A stretch of DNA of 64,000 nt from Casuarius casuarius (lineage: Eukaryota > Chordata > Aves > Casuariiformes > Casuariidae), in contig PTFA01000158.1 in NCBI GenBank assembly GCA_003342895.1, positions 310,001 to 374,000 of the forward strand, written 5' to 3'. The notes under the pieces were generated by a model. The model did not search any database. It saw nothing but the letters and a program-made list of their open reading frames with translations, and was not told the origin of the DNA. Shown here one piece after another: positions 1 to 13,700 of this stretch (the stretch's first letter is position 1; every line of letters starts with the position of its first letter). Made by a program: the position numbers and the translations under genes.

Positions 1-621
1 AAAGTCAACCTGGGATTCATCTGACCAAATGCAGGCATCTGCAGTATGGAAATCTTTGTCTAAACTAGTTACTCCAGGCTACTCCACACTTTTCTATCTC
101 TTACAGTTTTTATAGGACTATTTCTATACGCATTGCAGTATATGTAATGAGGCATACTTAAAATCTAGCAGTAAGATATTCTTGTGACGGAACCAGAGGA
201 AAAGGGCATTTGCAGCTTTCTGTTGGGCTGTGACCTGTCCTGTGAGCCCAGGTTCCTATGAGTTTGTAGGCTGAAGGTTTTTTTATATTTGTCTTCTACT
301 TTTCAATCCCCCATTTATTTCTATTTCTTTTCTTTAGAGATGTGTGTGTTTGTGTTATGCTTGGACTCTGTTGTTTTTTTAGGCATATGTGCAGGAATAT
401 TATTCAGTGGAACTGAAAGATTTTTTGCACTTTGGACAGTTGGCAGGACATACAGATCTATGGATTACTAAAGTGAGAAAGACTCTTTTGGCTACCTATC
501 TGGCTTGCTCCCTAATCTCCAGTCCAGCAACAGTTAATATACAATTCCTATGTTTTTCACAAGTGGAATCAGTACGGAATAGCTCTGAAAGCCACTGACT
601 TCTTTGCTTTTACTCCAATGT

Positions 622-625
<4 letters not shown>

Positions 626-663
<38 letters not shown>

Positions 664-777
664 GTATTTATGTATGTTTAGATATATGTATATACAAATA
701 TACATGCACATATATATGTGCATATATACGTATAGATTTGTATACACACACATATATAAATATATGTATACACACAA
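626..777. repeat. (CA)n microsatellite with AT-rich CATA/TATA tail
   Basis: An uninterrupted AC dinucleotide run of about 18 units occupies 626-662. It is followed by imperfect TATG/CATA alternation up to about 777. This is simple-sequence DNA; the tyrosine/cysteine/threonine-rich open frames over it are artefacts of the repeat. Confidence 0.95.
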
Positions 778-3700
778 AACAATTTCCTTACAGCATTGTG
801 CGTGGTAAACCCTTTCCAAGTATCTTGGTTTGCACTCTTTTTATATCTTTCTAGAGCAGAACCCTTCAAATAGTGACATTGCAGGATGAGCTGATAAGAA
901 AAATTTCATATAATAAATCAAGACTCAATACTCTTTGCCCTTCCATGACGAATGTGATATATCAGAAGAAATTATAATTCATAATTACAGGGGAACTGCC
1001 ACTTATTATTCTGTCCAGGATGTTGGATATGTTACCAGCCTTTGCCTATCATTGATTCAACAGAGTTTGAAAGGTATTTGTAACTAGATTTCAGTGTTGT
1101 ACCCATGTGTGGACTTCTTATCTTGTTGATAATTGTGAAGCCGAGCTTTAAGAGTGAATTTGGGATGGTGGCATTACAGCTAAGCATGGGTTACTGAAAC
1201 AAGCAGCATGAAGCAGTGAGAGTGGCGCCGTATTTCTCCACCAGTCTGTCCCCTTAAGGAGGACCAGATCCTGTGAACTGGTGGCCCAGGGACCTCAGTG
1301 GGGATTAGAGCAAAATAAAAGCTCAATATCTTGCATCAATCCTTTCTGCAGCTGAAGACAAAATTTTATCTATTTGTTGGTATTTGTCATCTGATTACAG
1401 CTGTGGTTCTGGACCATGGGACTGAGCAGCCAGCTGGGTAGAAGCCAGATGTAAGGCTGTAAAGATGTGACGATATAGTATCATATTGATGTTGGCAACA
1501 GTAGAACTTTAGCATAAAAAGCTGCAAACCACTTCAATTCTGGTTTAGCAGTCAGCAAATAAATGTTATTATATAATACTAATGAATGAACACTGCAGGC
1601 CACATTTTTCTTGTTTCCGCACCCACCATAAAGATTCATCCAAGTCATACCTAAGATGAGAGCAGGGCACGGTTGTTATGTCAGGCAGGGTCTCCCTGGT
1701 GCTGTGGCAAGTCTGCTTGTCCTGTACCAACATCTCAGACAGCCTGTGGGGCTTATCCACACGCTAGACGCCACTGTTCAGGCATGTGAATTGCTCCCCT
1801 AACATCAAAAATTGCTTTATTTTATAACTGAGTGGCCAACTGAATGAGATTAACATTATATTGTTATTAGATTTAGATTTGCATTTTTACATATGCCAGA
1901 TTTTTGATCACAAGAGCTTTTGTTTGCCCCATTATGTTTCCTATTGTCAGGATAAGCAAAATGGATTCAGCTTTCTGTAAAGGGCAGCAGCAGCAGTAAG
2001 AGTAGCCTATGTCTAAAACTTCCTCTACACAGAAATACTCACAAGAGTTAAAGTGAATCAACCAAAATCGTGAAACCAATGTGCAGAACTTGGAGTGTAT
2101 TAAATTCCTAGACAGATGGTCTAATTCAGGAGTAAAGAGATTTTAATTTGCTGTAGCACTGATTTTATACCTTCATTTTTTTCACTTTTACTTTGCTGAG
2201 TCTCTGCACATAGAAAAGCTCTTGGATTGCAAGTCCCGTACGACAGCAACCTCCCGCTTCAGTATTGTCTATGATCTGTGTATATCTGCTCGACTTGGGT
2301 CTGTGGATCTGAATCTAATGTAGCAAAGTCTGTGATTTCCCACAGACTGCCCCAGAAGAGGTTCGCCCTAAATTCTCACCACTCGTGCTTTTGCCTCCAC
2401 TGCAGCCACTGACAGTTTTGTCTTAAAACACTAAAATATTCACACTAGTCTTTCCGTTATCTTTAACATGTGCAGCCATGAAATGACTCGCAGATTAGAC
2501 ATCATTCTAAGATTTCCATTTTCAGGTTGTTTAAGTACATCTGACTGCAAAAGGTTATGCAACTTGCATCTCTGTTATTAGAGAGCAAAGGTGTACGATG
2601 GTACCTGCCTGCTATTTTTGTCTTCAAATGCACAACAGTCTCCCCACAAAAACATGTACTCACACTCCCCTTTCAGAGCAAAATGGGAGAAAAGAACACA
2701 AAAACTAAAAAAAAAAAGTGTTTCACAAACATTTTTAAGGACAAGGAAGAGGTTTTCCCATCACAGAAATTCCTGTGGGCAAAAAGCCAGCTTAAATTTG
2801 TTATTCTGCTCAGCTTGGCAGAAGGACATGTTTATCTACTCAGCTGACTTTTACTTTTAATGGTTCTTCTATAAATTGGCTGTCTTTCTAAAAATGTCTT
2901 AAGAGTCTAATCCTCAGATGATAGAACTTTTTAACATGGCATGGTCATGTAGGCTTTGTCTAAAATGAGCTACCTGACTAAACTTACTAATCTAACAGGA
3001 AAGGATAAATATGGAATAAAATTGATATGCATGTGTATTTATACTCCTCTCCCTGTTCTCTTGCAATCATGGTAAATTTCTTTGCAGAAGAAATACTGTT
3101 GTATCCTGTGCCCTAAAAAAGTACTGTCTGCTAGCTTCACTGAAAATGCTTTTCCATGAAGCCAACACTTTTCCATCAGTCAAACTTTACTGGTAGTTTG
3201 GTAGTTTTCATCATAAAATAAACTTTGCTTTCACAAAGGCCATTAAAAGTATCAATATTTGTGACCTAGAATGTGGCAAATTATTTAGTTATTCTTAACA
3301 GCTCTTAGCTTTTAAACAGAATAAGGTTGTTATCCCCGAATTGCATGAGAATTCATTTCCTAATGGCATTAGGTCTACCATTTTCATAAAATATTGAACA
3401 GGTGCTGAGCTGCCCTCTACAAGCAAGTTACTGGAGATGGAGAGCTGAAAGAGAGTGTGTTCTCTCCTATTTAATAATGCATGTTCTGTTGCAAAAATAT
3501 CACTTCAGGAATGTAATTTTTCTCAAAAAAAAATTGGAAATGGGCTTTTACTTGTAAGATCAGACCTCACATAAGCAAGGCTAAACAGTGCAGAGGATGG
3601 AAGCAATAAATGAATTATAATCTGAGTCCACATATTTGGATTATAAATAATAACACATATTTTTGTCTTTCATGTGATGGGCAGCAAAATAAACATAATG

Positions 3701-6700
3701 TGGATGACCTGAAAATGGTGGAACAAGCTAAGAAGAAACAGACTAGCAGAAAGATGTAAAATACAGCAAGTTCTTTGAAGTAAACCTTTTATGCTGCATT
3801 TTTCTATTTGATAACTCTACTTATTGCACTTATCATACTGGATTTGGAAATAACTTTCATTCTGTGAAACATCTCAGTGCCAAATCTGTGCAAATTAGGC
3901 TATTCTAACCATTTATATTGGACTTCAGACAGCAATATATAATTTGCATCTCTACTTTACATCAGTGATCAATACTGTTGTTAAAGATTAAAGCACATCT
4001 CCCTTGATAATTTACATCTACACTGAGAAGACTGATTTGTGCTTTTACAAAGGCATTGACAGAATTCCCAGTGGCCTGTCAGCCCCCAACACTGAGAGTT
4101 CACAGTTCACATCTGGTTGAGATGTTCTTGGTTTCTTTTTGTCTGAAATGGACACAAAGAATTGAAAGTCTCATTCTGAAAAATCCCAGAGGCCCATTTT
4201 CAATAGGGACTTGGGCCCAGAAGCACAAAAGGATTCAGATATTACAATGTCTTTACGTGCTGCATCCCTGTAGTAGGTTCCTCCAAGCAAGGGAATCCTT
4301 GAACTTACTAGTAAGGAAGCACTGGAGGCTGAGGTGTATTTTAAATGTACTTCTCCCATCCTTTAGCCATACGTGGGAAGAAGAGAATGAATCCTGATCA
4401 TTTTTTAAAAAAGGAGCCGTAAGATGTCTACTACCAAGAAAGGTTTCAGGGATGTGAAATCAGTTGAAAGGAAGCATCTCCCACACCCTGAACACTCAAA
4501 CGGCTGGAGAAGTGTGATTTTGTATTATTATCCTTCTACTAGCTCTTCCATATGAGACAGTAATTCCCATTGCATAAGGAGCTTAGGCAAATAAATCAGA
4601 AATGTTGATTCTGCCGTGAGTACAGAGCCCCTGGAAGCGAGTGTAGCCACGATAGTCAGCAATGCCACACTTTGCTCCTTTTGTTCCTCAAGACCTTGAC
4701 TCCCTTTGGTTTTGGTGAGATTTAAAGCTCTCTGTAGCAGTGATGGAGGAGCTTGGGGCAGCAGGTAAATTTGTCACCTCAACTTATGCCCTATTTGTGG
4801 ATAAAGAAAGTTGTCATGAATCAGCATCCTTTGAGAAGACCAAATATACAGGACATACTTCAGCTGTCCTGGATCCTAGATGGTCTTAGGTCACTGCAGT
4901 GCTTCTGCAGATAGCTATACTTGGAGGATGGGTAGGAAGCTGGATATGAAATCCCAGTGGTGCTAGACAATACTGTCCTCACTTGTGATTCAGAGCTTTT
5001 CAGTTCCCAAGTCACATTTGAGTATAGGATGTAGGTGTCTTTGAACATCTCTTGAAATCCCATTGAGTTTCAGTGAGCCCCAGGCCTCTTGAAAATGGGA
5101 CTTGAGCCATGAAGTAGTTTTGAGAATTGTATCTATGCTTTCCTCCACCCTTGGGCACAGCTCCACTGAGCAGAGTTATAATTAGAAATGGGAATGGGAG
5201 CAACGGTTATATCAAGGAAATATGAGCTGCAAATCTGTGCTTCTGCAAACGTGGCAGATGGGAACCCTCCACCTTATAATAATTTAATTCTTTGCACAAA
5301 CCGTTGATAAGACAGCTTCGTACAGCAGTGGTGAATGAAAAATTGATACGATTTAAAGTGAAACATTTCTTCCTTTAAAATCAGTTTCCTCAGCTAATTG
5401 TTCAAAATATTGTCCAAGAGATGATTATTTTGCTAAGTCCTAAGGCAATGTAAAGAATTGGCACTAGTATACTATTTAGGTATTCACACTGTCAGCTGCT
5501 GCAAATGATTCTTTGTGCCTGAACTCCTTTTGTCTTGGGGAAAAAGGTGGTCATATTTATTTTTTTAAAAATATAGCACTTACAAAACTAACAATTCAAG
5601 AAAGTTCAGACAGTGCTTGGAGTTTCTTTTAAAAATAGTTGATGGGCTTTCTAAGAGCTGGAAGGTGCTCAAAGAACTGATATTTAATATTCTTATCGTC
5701 ATCATTCAAAACACTTTTTAGTACACACACTTCAAAGTACATTGAGAAAGCAAATGCTTAATTTCTTCATGGCCTTTTTCTTTGGTAGTCTAATTGGAGC
5801 TTTTCCTGTCATATCTTTTGTACTTTCTGTGAAAGCTTTAATGAATTTATCTACATAGTGTCACTGTGAAGTGTCTCACAACACCATTCCAGTTGTGACA
5901 CTGAACAGTTTTTTCTTCCCTGAATTTCTGAAGTATTTGTGGGTATTCAGCTAAGGATGATGATTTTTCAGCTCTCCTTTCTTTCTGACTTTTGAGGTCT
6001 TGATTTGTAAACTGAATATTTCTTTATATGAATGTTTAGGATATGATTTCCTCTTTTACAGTTCCTAGCTGTCCTGCACTGTCATGATTCTGTTTCCTCT
6101 CCTCAAGGGTCTTCTCCCAAGGCTGTATCTCAGCCACTCCCTTGATAATGCGTCACACAGTCCCCACCGTCATTATATTCCTCACTCCACTGTATTCATT
6201 TCAGAAAGCTTATTCCTCCAAGAAACCACAGAAGGCACTGGGGAGAGGTTCCCAAGCCATACCCAGAGACCAGATACAGAGGAAACGTCCCTGCTCCATC
6301 TGCTCAGAGACGGCCACATACAAGTGTATGTAGCCAAGTGAGCTAAACCAGAGCATGAAGCTGAAAGGAATATACCCTTTTGGGGGGGAGAAACATAGTA
6401 CTGGGTGTAGTCCAGTACTGTCCTAAAGTACTGTAATCCCCTGTTGCATTTCAAGTCCCTGGGCTGACACATGAAGGCAGCAGAGCATCTCAGCCAAAGT
6501 GCTTCAAAAACTTTTTTTTAACCTGGGCAAAACCATTTAGTTTTTCCTAACCTTCCTCCACCAGCAAGCCCATTTTATTGACACTTTGGGCAGCAACACT
6601 AATGTAATCACCCTGAGACACATGAAATTTGAGCCTGGAACTTTACAGTTCAGCTAAATTGTAAGTAGCCAGAAAGAGGTTCTGTTGTGGAATGTGTCAG

Positions 6701-8180
6701 GGAAATTTTAGTGGGAGGCAACACTGTGCTGTCCTTAACACAGTCCTAGATTAAGAAATGTTTGCAATATTCAGCAAGTATTTTAAGCACGTATGAACAC
6801 TGTTGTTCTGTGTGCCTGGAGGATTAATGGCACTTAATGACATTATTTATATACCATTCAAAGCAACAGAGAATGTTTCTGCAGCTCCTCATATCTGCAA
6901 TGCCTGTAGATAGTAGCGAGTCCTTCAGGACTGCTAATGCAATTATGAGGAATTTTGTAAATAAGATCTACTCTTTAGGGTTCGTTTCCAGCTTTCTCTA
7001 TGCAGTGAATAAGAAAGGAAGTTAAAAGCAGATGTTTTAAGAAGTTAGACAAGACTGGAATGAGTTCAAATGTTAACACAGATTAATAAGGAGAATGCTG
7101 TGTTCATTTGAGCTAATTATTTTCTCAGAAGGCATCCATCCTATTTAGGCAATTACACAGCCTCAAGTCTTCATTTCCTACTGAATTTTCATGGGGATTC
7201 ATCTGCTAGTTTAAGACTGTTCATATGTTTTTAATAACATAGATTTAATCTGAAAGCTGCATTTGACCTGTTTCCATGTGAATATTCTACATTAACAGAG
7301 AAATGCATTTATTCTAAATTTAAACTGTAACTATAGTAACCAACATTCACTCTGTTTCAGTAGGAAATATGTAAGCCCACTCAGACAGAAGGAAACATGT
7401 TGTGTTAATTATCATTCTGTGAAAAGATCGGAGTTTTATTTTAAAAAATAATTATCAGAAACTAGGTAATCTCACTGGCCAGACTTAGAAACTAAGATTT
7501 GCAGGAATATATTCTAATGCCATTTGTAAGAAACAGTGGAAGATGGGAAAAGGTCATATTTTGACCAATTTGGAGGATATCGTAAACCTCCCTTATTTCC
7601 CAGCTGTTTATTGTCTAATAAAAGTGCAATATTGAACTCTTATAAACCAGCTTTGCAAGATTCAACTTAGATTTCCTACAGCAATTCATAATCTTAGGCA
7701 AATAGAATTACTGTTTCAATTATAAGTAAATGATCAGATTTTTGCGCTTGGGCCAATAAATTCTGTAGATGCAAAGGTAGTAGAAGTCATTTTTACAGTA
7801 AAGACTATTTTAGTCAAGGTGGGTAAGGAAATGAACAGCTTCTTCCTTTCTTTAGATTTCTCTCCGTGCATCTGGTTTTCTTTGGGTTTGTTTCTATTTC
7901 AGAGAGAGGACATCCTTATTTAGACTGTTCTTGAATTCCTGGCAATAGTATTTAAGCATACTGCAGTAAAAGGTTAAATCTATAATACATATAGAGCCTG
8001 TAATAACAATGAACTTTGCAAGAATACTTGCAACTATATAGTTTTCCCACAGGTAAAATTTCTACAGCATACATTTCAGTATGCTAATAGATTTTAAGTT
8101 TTACTCAAATGTTTTTAAAAAAATGTTCATCCATTGAATGACGGACAAACAGGAAATTCAGCATATAGTTACATAATATT

Positions 8181-8440
8181 TAGGGACAAAAAAGGAACAT
8201 TGAGTTATATAGTCTGGTCTCCTTTATAAAGATTCCCCATATTTCTCTCATTTTCCTCTATACTGAGGGCAGTAACTTGTGTTGGATAGATCTTTCTGAA
8301 AGGCACCCAGTCCTGACTTTAAGATATGAAGGTTTCAAGACATATGTTACTCTTCTAGTTTATTTTGATGGCTAAATATGGTAACCGTTAAAGAAGTATA
8401 CCTGGGCTTTTTTATTTGAATTTTTCTGGCATAGGCTTGT
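8181..8440 (-). repeat. Decayed CR1-type LINE 3' fragment (reverse orientation)
   Basis: The string around 8190-8225 (ATTGAGTTATATAGTCTGGTCTCC) and the following AGATC.TTCTGAAAGGCACCCAGTCCTGACTTTAA pattern resemble the reverse complement of the 3' end of ancient CR1-type LINEs. That region ends in a C-terminal reverse-transcriptase ORF followed by a '..gaggtcccttccagccc' tail. The fragment is heavily diverged and lies within the intron. It was recognised from memory of the consensus and not by alignment. Confidence 0.5.
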
Positions 8441-10708
8441 TGCCAATGATTTTGCTAAGTTTTTCTCTGCTAAGGAGAATTTTTTAGATCTCAGTATTTT
8501 CTGACTCTGAAGGTACTGAATATGTAATATGGCAAGTCCTTTCTCAAACTGTATTTATTCAAGGCATGGAAATCAGGATCCAATCACTTCTGAGGCTCTT
8601 CATTGCAGCATTTCAGCTTTCCGTAAGGATTCTTTATGGATGCCAGAACTGAACAGACTGAGCCAAGTTATGGATCATACCACAGTAGCTCAGGGTATCA
8701 GGTCCTATGATACGGGCTCATGGGCTGTTTTTTAAGCTTAGATCAGGAGTGTTAGTGGGTTTTCAAGGCAAATTGCTTTTTTGTACTCCCTTACTGCACA
8801 TCATTCCAGCCTGCTGGTCAGTCTTGGAAAATGCACACTAGATTCATTCGGATGTAACTGAACTTGAAGATGTGCTCCAAGAATTCACCTAACGCATCCA
8901 CTGGCTAATAGGTGTTCAGTTCATGTGACCATGCTGGAACTAGCCCAAAGAACTCCCCTGCCCCAAATAAATGTGTAATCTATGGCTATCAGGTTCTCTC
9001 CCATTTGGCCGCACTATTCGGTAATGTAGACCAAGCTATATTTGTCTTCAGAATTCACCCACTCCTATTAGCAATGAGGTTTCCAGTGAAATGAGCAGAA
9101 AAGCAAATTCTTCTCATTCTGTTTGCATGTGCAGATTTGTAGAGGACAAGGTTTAAAAAAGAACACCAATCCAATTCATGATTTGTGTGAGTGGCTGAAA
9201 ATAGCTCTTCTGCCCCTGAGTATTTGCATGTCTCCTCAAAAACACTCTTTTCAATGAAGCTGCGTAGTCTTTTAAGTAATCAAAACCTCAAGCAAATTTT
9301 TCTGCACTTGAAAATTGTGTTCTAACAGCTAGCAGGCCACCACCTTTCAGAAGAGAATTTAAAATTCAGTTCTAAATAAGGTTTTTAAAACAATAGCTCT
9401 ATCCTTAAATAAAATTAGAAAAAACCTTCCAGTGGTAACATTTTCAAAATTACTTTAATAAATTATCATTCGTTCTCCAAAGTGAGCTGAGAGCAAACCC
9501 ATAAAAGAGCTTCAAGATTGTAAGCTCAGTATTGCAGAACCTAAGATTTAAATAGTGATCATGTGAAGAGGGCTCTACAAAGCTCTGAGCAGATCATCTG
9601 CATGTTTATGGATAATGCTCTTTTACAAGTTTGAGGGTATTTGGAAAAATTTAAAATATCTGACTTGTTTGACAAGGATTGCCAAATAACACATAGGCTC
9701 CTGGGAGGTTTCTATGTACCTCCTTCCTGCTCAGTTCAGTAAGAAATTTTCTGTTTTTCTGGGAGGTTCAAGGCAAAGGTTTCCAGGTAGCTCAGTGGCT
9801 CAGAACCATAACGAAAAGGAAAGACTTGCTCCCTTTTCCCTTCCCCTCTTCCTATGGTGCTGTGGTGCTGATCCAGCTCATTAAAACCATTAAAAGTTAC
9901 TCACTTTTTTTACTGGGTTAGTTTTCTGCTATGATGAGGGAAGCAAGGATGGGGCAATGCCAAGAGCAATGGGAAAATGGTGGGTGAGAAAATGAGCAAG
10001 ACTGGCCTTTCCACAACCACAATTTAAATATCATCTCAACCCATCAGGTGAAACTTCTCCTTTTTACTTCGTATTTGCCATAAGCTTAGACAACACATGC
10101 TGATTTTTTGCCCTAAGCTGCTCATGAGTTTGAAACTACGATTTTTTTGAAAACAGATTCAGAAAGAGCAGGATTCATGTTACCTAATTTGGACTAAGTT
10201 AGTCATTTATATAAGCCAGTGATCAAAGCTCCCTCTATAGGAAGAAAAGAAAGGTGCTGCACAGAGGGAAATTTATTCCACCCTAAGATACACATCCAAA
10301 ACAACTGAGGTGAATGGTTTATTCTTTCTATGTTTATATTTTATTCAACTGACCACAGAAGAACCGTAAACATTGCTTATTTTTGGACAGGTTAAGTCAG
10401 AGAAGATGAATTGTACCTGAATGTGCTTTTACTGCATCTCTGTTTGTCTTGGGAGGGAGTGCAGTTCTGCTGCTGTCAGAAGGCCAAAACTCCTGGAATC
10501 TAGTCCCGTATCTGCCAGCAAATTCTTTCTTGGCTGAGATGTCAAATGACTTGACATCTCTCTCTTTCCGATTTGTAAAATTTGTTGTAATGCTCACTTT
10601 ATGCATAGTAAGTCACCAAAGATCTTGGGAGATTAGATATCAAATGTATCATCCAAAATACGGCTGTAATCAATGTGTGATTCTTTATTTGCATTTTCTT
10701 TTCCTCAG

Positions 10709-10784
10709 AGTGGAAAGAAAGGAGCGTGCCCGCTTGAAGACGGTGAAATTCAATGCGAAACCTGGTGTAATTGATGCAAAAGGG
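10709..10784 (+). CDS. DLG2: DLG2 exon: basic HOOK segment after SH3
   Basis: The 76-nt exon is bounded by CCTCAG at 10708 and GTATGT from 10785. Its first base closes an arginine codon begun in the upstream exon. It then reads VERKERARLKTVKFNAKP and GVIDAKG, ending exactly on a codon (phase 0). In DLG proteins this highly basic stretch follows SH3 and opens the HOOK region; in the family it binds calmodulin and helps govern SH3-GK intramolecular contact. The FNAKPGVID string is characteristic of DLG2. Mammals, as I recall them, have S where this sequence has A in IDAKG. The phase-0 end is what forces a choice between the next two exons. Confidence 0.97.
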
Positions 10785-13700
10785 GTATGTAAATAATGAA
10801 ACCTTCTCAAGTTACCAGGCTTTCTCTATTCCTGAAGTTTTAAGTGTAGTCATTATATATGTTTTAGAGAAGAAGAAATTTTGCAAGATAAGGAGCGTTT
10901 TGATTGTTGCAACCAAGACCTGGAGTTCAGTAAACTATAGAAAGGAGTACTGTATAATATTATCTCCTGAATAATTAAATATTATTTTTATAATAATACT
11001 CATTGACAGTGCATCCTAATTGGAAGACACTGTGAAAATACAGAGCATTCTGTGATAGTTGCAATTTTCATTAAATCACAGTTAGAGAAGAAATGACTTT
11101 AAAAATCAGTTCATGTGGATATTTGTTTAATGAAATAGGGCAAAAAAGGTACATTCCCTGGCTTCAAAAATTGCTGAATCTCAAATGAAAGGTTGAAAGT
11201 TAGAGAGTCCTGGATGTAAAATTTAGGTGTCAGATTTTCTGCTCTGAGAGTTGTGACAGACATTGAACACAAGTGTGTTTCACAACAAATGCAACAGCGC
11301 GGCCAACGCAAAACAGACGAGTACCCTGCCACCAAGACCAGCTGCACACAACAGCATTACTGCTCTTATCAGTCTGCAGCACTACTTTATGGTGGTCGAT
11401 AAGAGTCAACAGCTTTAGCTAGTCTTAGATCTAATATCCTGTGCTGGCTGGTGAGAGTTACAGCATGAAAAAATGCCTATAGTCCTGGAGGCTGAGCTAT
11501 ATTTTTCTGCTGAAGTATTGTTCGCATTTGTAACAGTAGTGAATACTTGACATTACATGGGCAGGGACTTATTTTTGAAAACAGTGCAGCTGGCTTGCAG
11601 AGGATTTACAAGAGTGGGCTTCAGTGAGAATCTCTAGAAAAAGAGCTTCAGCAGCAGAAGGGCCCGTTTGGCTTCAGAGAACACAGAGCAGGGCCAAAAC
11701 CAGGTGATGTGAGGAGGCAGTCGCAGGTGCTAGCAAGGGAGAAAACTCAGTGGCTCAGCAGGTCCTTTCCCAAACTATGGTTCCTGTGATCCTCTGCCTG
11801 GTCTGAAATTCTCGTCTCTTCTTGCCTCCTTGTCCCTCTGTAATGGGAATAATAATACTTCCTTTATCCCAATTTATCCTGTCCTTTCTCTCCAGACAGT
11901 AACAGATTAGCAGGGCAAGAAGGTTCTCTTGCAATGTGTACGTGCAGTTCCTAGCATAATGGATCCCAAATCTATCTGTGCCAGCAAAACAGTATTTCAG
12001 ACTTGCAAATAGTCCCTTTTTACTGCAGAACAGTCCCTGGGCTCAGTACAAATGCAGAGTAACTGCATTGACTGAAACAATTTTTCCAAATTTATACTAA
12101 GTTAGCTGGAATCAGCATGCAGCCTGTGTACATTATTTCCATATGCAAATAACTTGATGTAAAATATATAACGAACAGCACTGTGAAAGGTCATTTTTAT
12201 CCCCTTGTATTTCTGCAGGAGTCAAAGCTGTATTTTTTGATTTGAAAAGACCGCTCTCTGCAATCCTGTAAACTAATTTTGTCATTTCTTTGGGGGGTTA
12301 ATAAGCTTTATCATGTCAATCAAATCTCTTCTTAAATATCTATTTCCTGTGTATAATCAAAGTCTCAGAGAAATAACTCATTCATATAATTAATGGTCTT
12401 TATTCAAGTGAGTCTGTCAAAAATTTAATTACCCCTTGATTCCCCTATTTGTTCTTCCATTTTTGTAATCAGTGTAAAATTAATCTTCCAGCCACTCATA
12501 TCATTGTTTGTTTCAGTATTTAGGAAATTGCATAATCACAGACCAAGACTGTTGTAGCCTTTTGGAAACATACTTTTTATTGTTAGTATGTGCTGAAATA
12601 TGCTTTCCTCTACTTAAAAAAATCCCAAATTTTAAGGACAGTTGTGAAAAGATAACAGGCTCGTGTTTGAAAGAGCATAAAAGGAAAGTGTTCACATGGA
12701 AAACAAGGTGTTTGTGGACATGTATATGCATTTGTGTTTTAGCAATCAGCATTTTTATTTACTCTTTCAATGTTTAAAAAGAAGTGGTATAAGCTGTCCA
12801 ACAATAAATGTTTTACTTTTTATAACTGAAACAAATTCTCTCCAGATAAACATATCCAGGGCTGCAGTAAGCCCAGAAAAACTCTTCTGTTTGGAAATCA
12901 GGCTGAAATTCAGATAGGAATGGGCTTACGTGTGTCCATTGCACCTTTGTGCTCATACATTCATGACTGAGGGCAAGAGAGAGATTTGCTGCTATCTTAA
13001 TTAAGTCGAAAGATGAAAATGGGAGAACGGCATTCCATGTGTTGCTCTTAGATTTGGCCAGGGGATGGGCATGGAAAATAAAATGTAATATAAGTCAACT
13101 GAATATAGGAAATGCTTTTTTGTACCAGTAAAAGGTACATCCAGTGATTTTATGTGAATCGTCTTGCTGGCGCAGATCTTTTCTTCCTTTATAGAAGCAA
13201 TGTTTAAAACCAATAAGCCACAGCAAATGTTTTACATGAGCTAATGGCAAAATTTTTTGAGCTATGGTTTGAACATACAATCTGTCTAGTTATTTTACAG
13301 GTTTTAAAACACCTGTGATTTTTTTCTCGGTTTATGCTTCATTTATAATCCCATATCCAGAGATAAGATACAAAGACAGTATTGCAGATGGCGTAACATA
13401 TTTCTAGCTGATCAGCTTCTTGTGTCTCACTAAAAAGGTTCTTAAGAGTACTCAGCAATACAGTTGACAAACCTGTTAGCAAGCATAGCTAAAAGCTAAT
13501 CTTTTCAAAAGCCCCAAAGTTCCTTTTTTTCAAAGCAAATTTAGATGTGTAACCTCATCTAGAAGATATCTTCATCTTCATTTCACTGGGTTCCTCCAGT
13601 CCATGGCTTGTGAAATAGGTCTATAAAATCACGACAGATACAAAAACAGTGAATGTGGAGCAACTGTTTGCTGTTCCGTGGCACACAAGAATTAGGGAGC

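Larger units (their letters stand above)
1..10708 (+). other. DLG2: DLG2 intron (3' part), no coding exon seen
   Basis: AT-rich sequence ends in the acceptor TTTTCTTTTCCTCAG at about 10694-10708. No open frame resembles DLG2 SH3 or PDZ sequence, so the preceding exon lies outside the window. The stretch contains a (CA)n/(TA)n microsatellite near 626-777 and a decayed CR1 fragment near 8181-8440. The longest open frame (4056-4397) has no recognisable protein signature and is compatible with chance. Confidence 0.8.

Noticed and set aside
618..869. Tyr/Cys/Thr-rich open frames on both strands
   Set aside because: They lie entirely on the (CA)n and CATA/TATA microsatellite; the repeat has no stops in some frames.
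4056..4397. 113-codon open frame
   Set aside because: No family signature, no splice context and a length expected by chance in AT-rich DNA of this size.
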